Source: DATKCN01 sp035513175
GTDB taxonomy: Bacteria > Chloroflexota > Chloroflexia > Thermomicrobiales > CFX8
Length of the DNA stretch: 7,429 bases
Reading direction: 5' to 3'
NCBI GenBank assembly: GCA_035513175.1
Contig: DATKCN010000193.1
Coordinates: forward strand, 1-7,429
Positions within the stretch are counted from its first letter, which is position 1, and each line of letters starts with the position of its first letter. Below the pieces are notes generated by a model that was not told the DNA's origin, searched no databases, and saw only the letters and a program-made list of their open reading frames with translations. This document shows positions 5,830-7,429 of this stretch, piece after piece. The position numbers were made by a program, and so were the translations under genes.

Positions 5830-7429
5830 TCAGGTGAGCTCTCGCTGTACCGCGATTCGAGTCGCCGCGGTGCGTGTGCTTACCCCAAGCTTGGCGTAGA
5901 TCGACGTGAGATGCGTGTTGACCGTTCGCCGGGCAAGGAACAGTCGCTCGGCCACCTCGGCATCGGTCAGCCCTTCGGCGACCAGTCGCAACACGTCGAT
6001 CTCGCGGGAGGTCAGGCCGAATGGCGCCGGCGGGCTGGAGGGCGACTGCGCCGGGATCGGCGTGAGTCCAAGAGCCACGGAGTCTTCGAGACTCAGCGTC
6101 CTGCCCTCGTTCCAGGCGCGCTCGAATGACACTGTGTCGAGGAGCTTGCGAGTGTCGGCAACAGCGCGCTGGTAACGCCCTCGTTCGGCTCGCTGGATTG
6201 GCTGGCTGATGCGCTCGCGCCATGCTTCGGCTGCGCCGAGCAATGTGGCCGCGCGCTCGCCCGCGCCAGTCAGGACCGCGGCGCCAGCCAATCCTTCAAG
6301 ACAGTCGACGATGTGTCCCTGCATGCGCAACAGACGGTACAGATCGAGGCAGTCAGCGAAATGTGCGAGCGCGAGCGCCGGTTTACCCTGCTCGTTGGCG
6401 AGAAATCCGAACAGCTTGAGCATCAGCGCGATGATCATCCGATCCCCGAGTCGTCGCGCGAGCTCGAGCCCCTCTTCGAGGGCGGCCGTGGCGCGCTGGT
6501 AGTCCCCGGAGTACAGTGACCCGTAACCAACGTGTCCAAGCTGCATAGCGATGTTACGCATATCGTCGACCTCGCGGAATACGGCAAGGCTCTGTTCCGC
6601 GATCGCCATCGCGCGCGCATGGTCGTGACTGTCTGAGAGGTGGAACTCGACCATCGCCATGCCGCTCAGAAGGGATGCCAGGCCATGCCGGTCATCACGC
6701 TCGGTCGCCAGACGCAGACCTTCTTCTACGAGTAGTCGAGCCGCCTCGAAGTCACCCTGAAACGCCGTAACAAACGCCCGTTCATCCAAGGCTTCAATCA
6801 GGCCGGCCACGTCATCACGTTCGCGGCAGATCGCGATCGCCATGTCGAGATGCTCCGCCGCCGCCGTTTCCGACATTGCCCGCAGCAGGATGCCAAGCGA
6901 CATGTGTGCCTGCGCGCCGTCCGCTGTTCTGTCATCCGGCACACGCTCCAATGCCTGTTCTAACCACTGCGCGCCTTCGAGGAGATGACCGTGCATCTGC
7001 CAATACCTGCCCAGCGCGCCGGCCAAGCGCAGCGCCATGCCGGGATCGTGTGACAAGGACCAGCGGAGCGCGCCGCGCAGATTGTTGTGTTCGGCGTCCA
7101 GGCATTCGAGCCACTCCAGTTGGCGCGGACCGTGCAGATCAGAGGCGGCCCGCGCCGCCAGTTCGACGAAAAACACGGCGTGCAGTCGCAGCGCCACGTC
7201 AGTCTCACGGTGTGCGTCGAGTTGCTCATGGGCGTACTCGCGAATCGTCTCGAGCAGCACGAAGCGCGGTGGCTGGTCGACCGATGAGCTTGGAGATGGC
7301 GCCGGCTGTTGACGCAGCAGGCTCTGCTCCGCAAGTGTCGTGATGCGGTCCAGCACCACCACCTCCTCCGCCCCCGGCATGAGCGCGGCGGAGGCGTCGA
7401 TGCCGAAGCCACCAGCAAAGACGGCCAGC
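5830..7429 (-). CDS. ATPase/TPR/LuxR-type transcriptional regulator, C-terminal part (N-terminus off the window)
   Basis: The visible 532 residues start at LAVFAGGFGIDASAAL, still in frame at the right edge. The methionine encoded at 7378-7380 is therefore internal and not the start. The (R)LAVFAGGF....LxxLxxxSLL pattern is characteristic of the winged-helix segment that follows the P-loop ATPase domain in COG3903-like regulators. The middle, about residues 60-430, is helical and TPR-like, with recurring Ala/Leu-rich pairs such as GDYQRATAALEEGLELARRLGD. The last 63 residues (5833-6021) are a GerE/LuxR helix-turn-helix: LTSREIDVLRLVAEGLTDAEVAERLFLARRTVNTHLTSIYAKLGV. By family knowledge these large cytosolic STAND-type regulators sense a ligand or partner through the TPR region and use ATP in switching. 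Ligand and targets are unknown. The missing part should hold the Walker A/B ATPase. The gene is convergent with the lipoprotein gene. Confidence 0.9.
   Translation of the reverse strand, partial: LAVFAGGFGIDASAALMPGAEEVVVLDRITTLAEQSLLRQQPAPSPSSSVDQPPRFVLLETIREYAHEQLDAHRETDVALRLHAVFFVELAARAASDLHGPRQLEWLECLDAEHNNLRGALRWSLSHDPGMALRLAGALGRYWQMHGHLLEGAQWLEQALERVPDDRTADGAQAHMSLGILLRAMSETAAAEHLDMAIAICRERDDVAGLIEALDERAFVTAFQGDFEAARLLVEEGLRLATERDDRHGLASLLSGMAMVEFHLSDSHDHARAMAIAEQSLAVFREVDDMRNIAMQLGHVGYGSLYSGDYQRATAALEEGLELARRLGDRMIIALMLKLFGFLANEQGKPALALAHFADCLDLYRLLRMQGHIVDCLEGLAGAAVLTGAGERAATLLGAAEAWRERISQPIQRAERGRYQRAVADTRKLLDTVSFERAWNEGRTLSLEDSVALGLTPIPAQSPSSPPAPFGLTSREIDVLRLVAEGLTDAEVAERLFLARRTVNTHLTSIYAKLGVSTRTAATRIAVQRELT
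5833..6021 (-). other. LuxR/GerE DNA-binding domain of the regulator
   Basis: This covers the C-terminal 63 residues of the regulator. It has the family's LTxRExxVLRLVAEG opening, the turn AEVAERL, the recognition helix around RRTVNTHLTSIYAKL and the closing LGVSTRTAA. Spacing is complete with no missing core residues, so DNA binding should be intact. Confidence 0.9.

Noticed and set aside
7378..7380. Methionine codon as start of the LuxR-type regulator
   Set aside because: The frame stays open upstream to the window edge and reads LAVFAGGFGIDASAAL, the conserved family segment, so the true start is outside.
1..7429. CRISPR array, tRNA/rRNA genes, insertion sequence or prophage parts
   Set aside because: No regularly spaced direct repeats, no cloverleaf or rRNA-like sequence, and no transposase, integrase or phage protein is visible on either strand.

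Overview
This 7.4 kb window is GC-rich bacterial chromosomal DNA (about two-thirds G+C by eye). It holds four plus-strand genes followed by one convergent minus-strand gene. Several traits together suggest Chloroflexota, perhaps of the Thermomicrobia type: a coenzyme F420 biosynthesis gene end, a lipoprotein with a long Ala/Thr/Pro spacer, an ATPase/TPR/LuxR regulator, and interspersed 'GTCATCCTGAGCG' repeats. This placement is an inference. A high-GC actinobacterial or other F420-making lineage is not excluded, and there is no rRNA or other phylogenetic marker here.

Layout, left to right: (1) 1-213, the last 70 codons of a CofC/FbiD-type guanylyltransferase of F420 biosynthesis. (2) 214-381, a gap with overlapping C-rich/G-rich inverted repeats. 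(3) 382-1632, a full two-domain chromate transporter (chrA). (4) 1633-1984, a gap of 352 bases with a GC hairpin and, at its right end, a strong Shine-Dalgarno serving a 28-codon ORF that overlaps the next gene's start. (5) 1985-3817, a Kef/YbaL-type cation:proton antiporter with a cytosolic NAD-binding TrkA-N domain and an odd C-terminal tail. (6) about 3818-4025, a gap with a second GC hairpin. (7) 4026-5429, a secreted lipoprotein with an HExxH zinc-protease signature. (8) 5430-5829, a gap between convergent genes filled with dispersed-repeat copies and a terminator-like hairpin. (9) 5830-7429, minus strand, the C-terminal 532 residues of a COG3903-like ATPase/TPR/LuxR regulator whose start lies off the right edge.

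The plus-strand genes are separated by roughly 170-350 bases, with hairpins in most gaps, so they look like separate transcription units rather than an operon. Two are envelope ion transporters (chromate efflux and K+/H+ exchange) and one is a surface metallopeptidase. No shared pathway is evident.

I found no convincing new multigene system. The points most worth a second look are the poorly characterised metallopeptidase lipoprotein, the short ORF that may couple translation to the antiporter, the antiporter's anomalous tail, and the composite repeats between the convergent genes.
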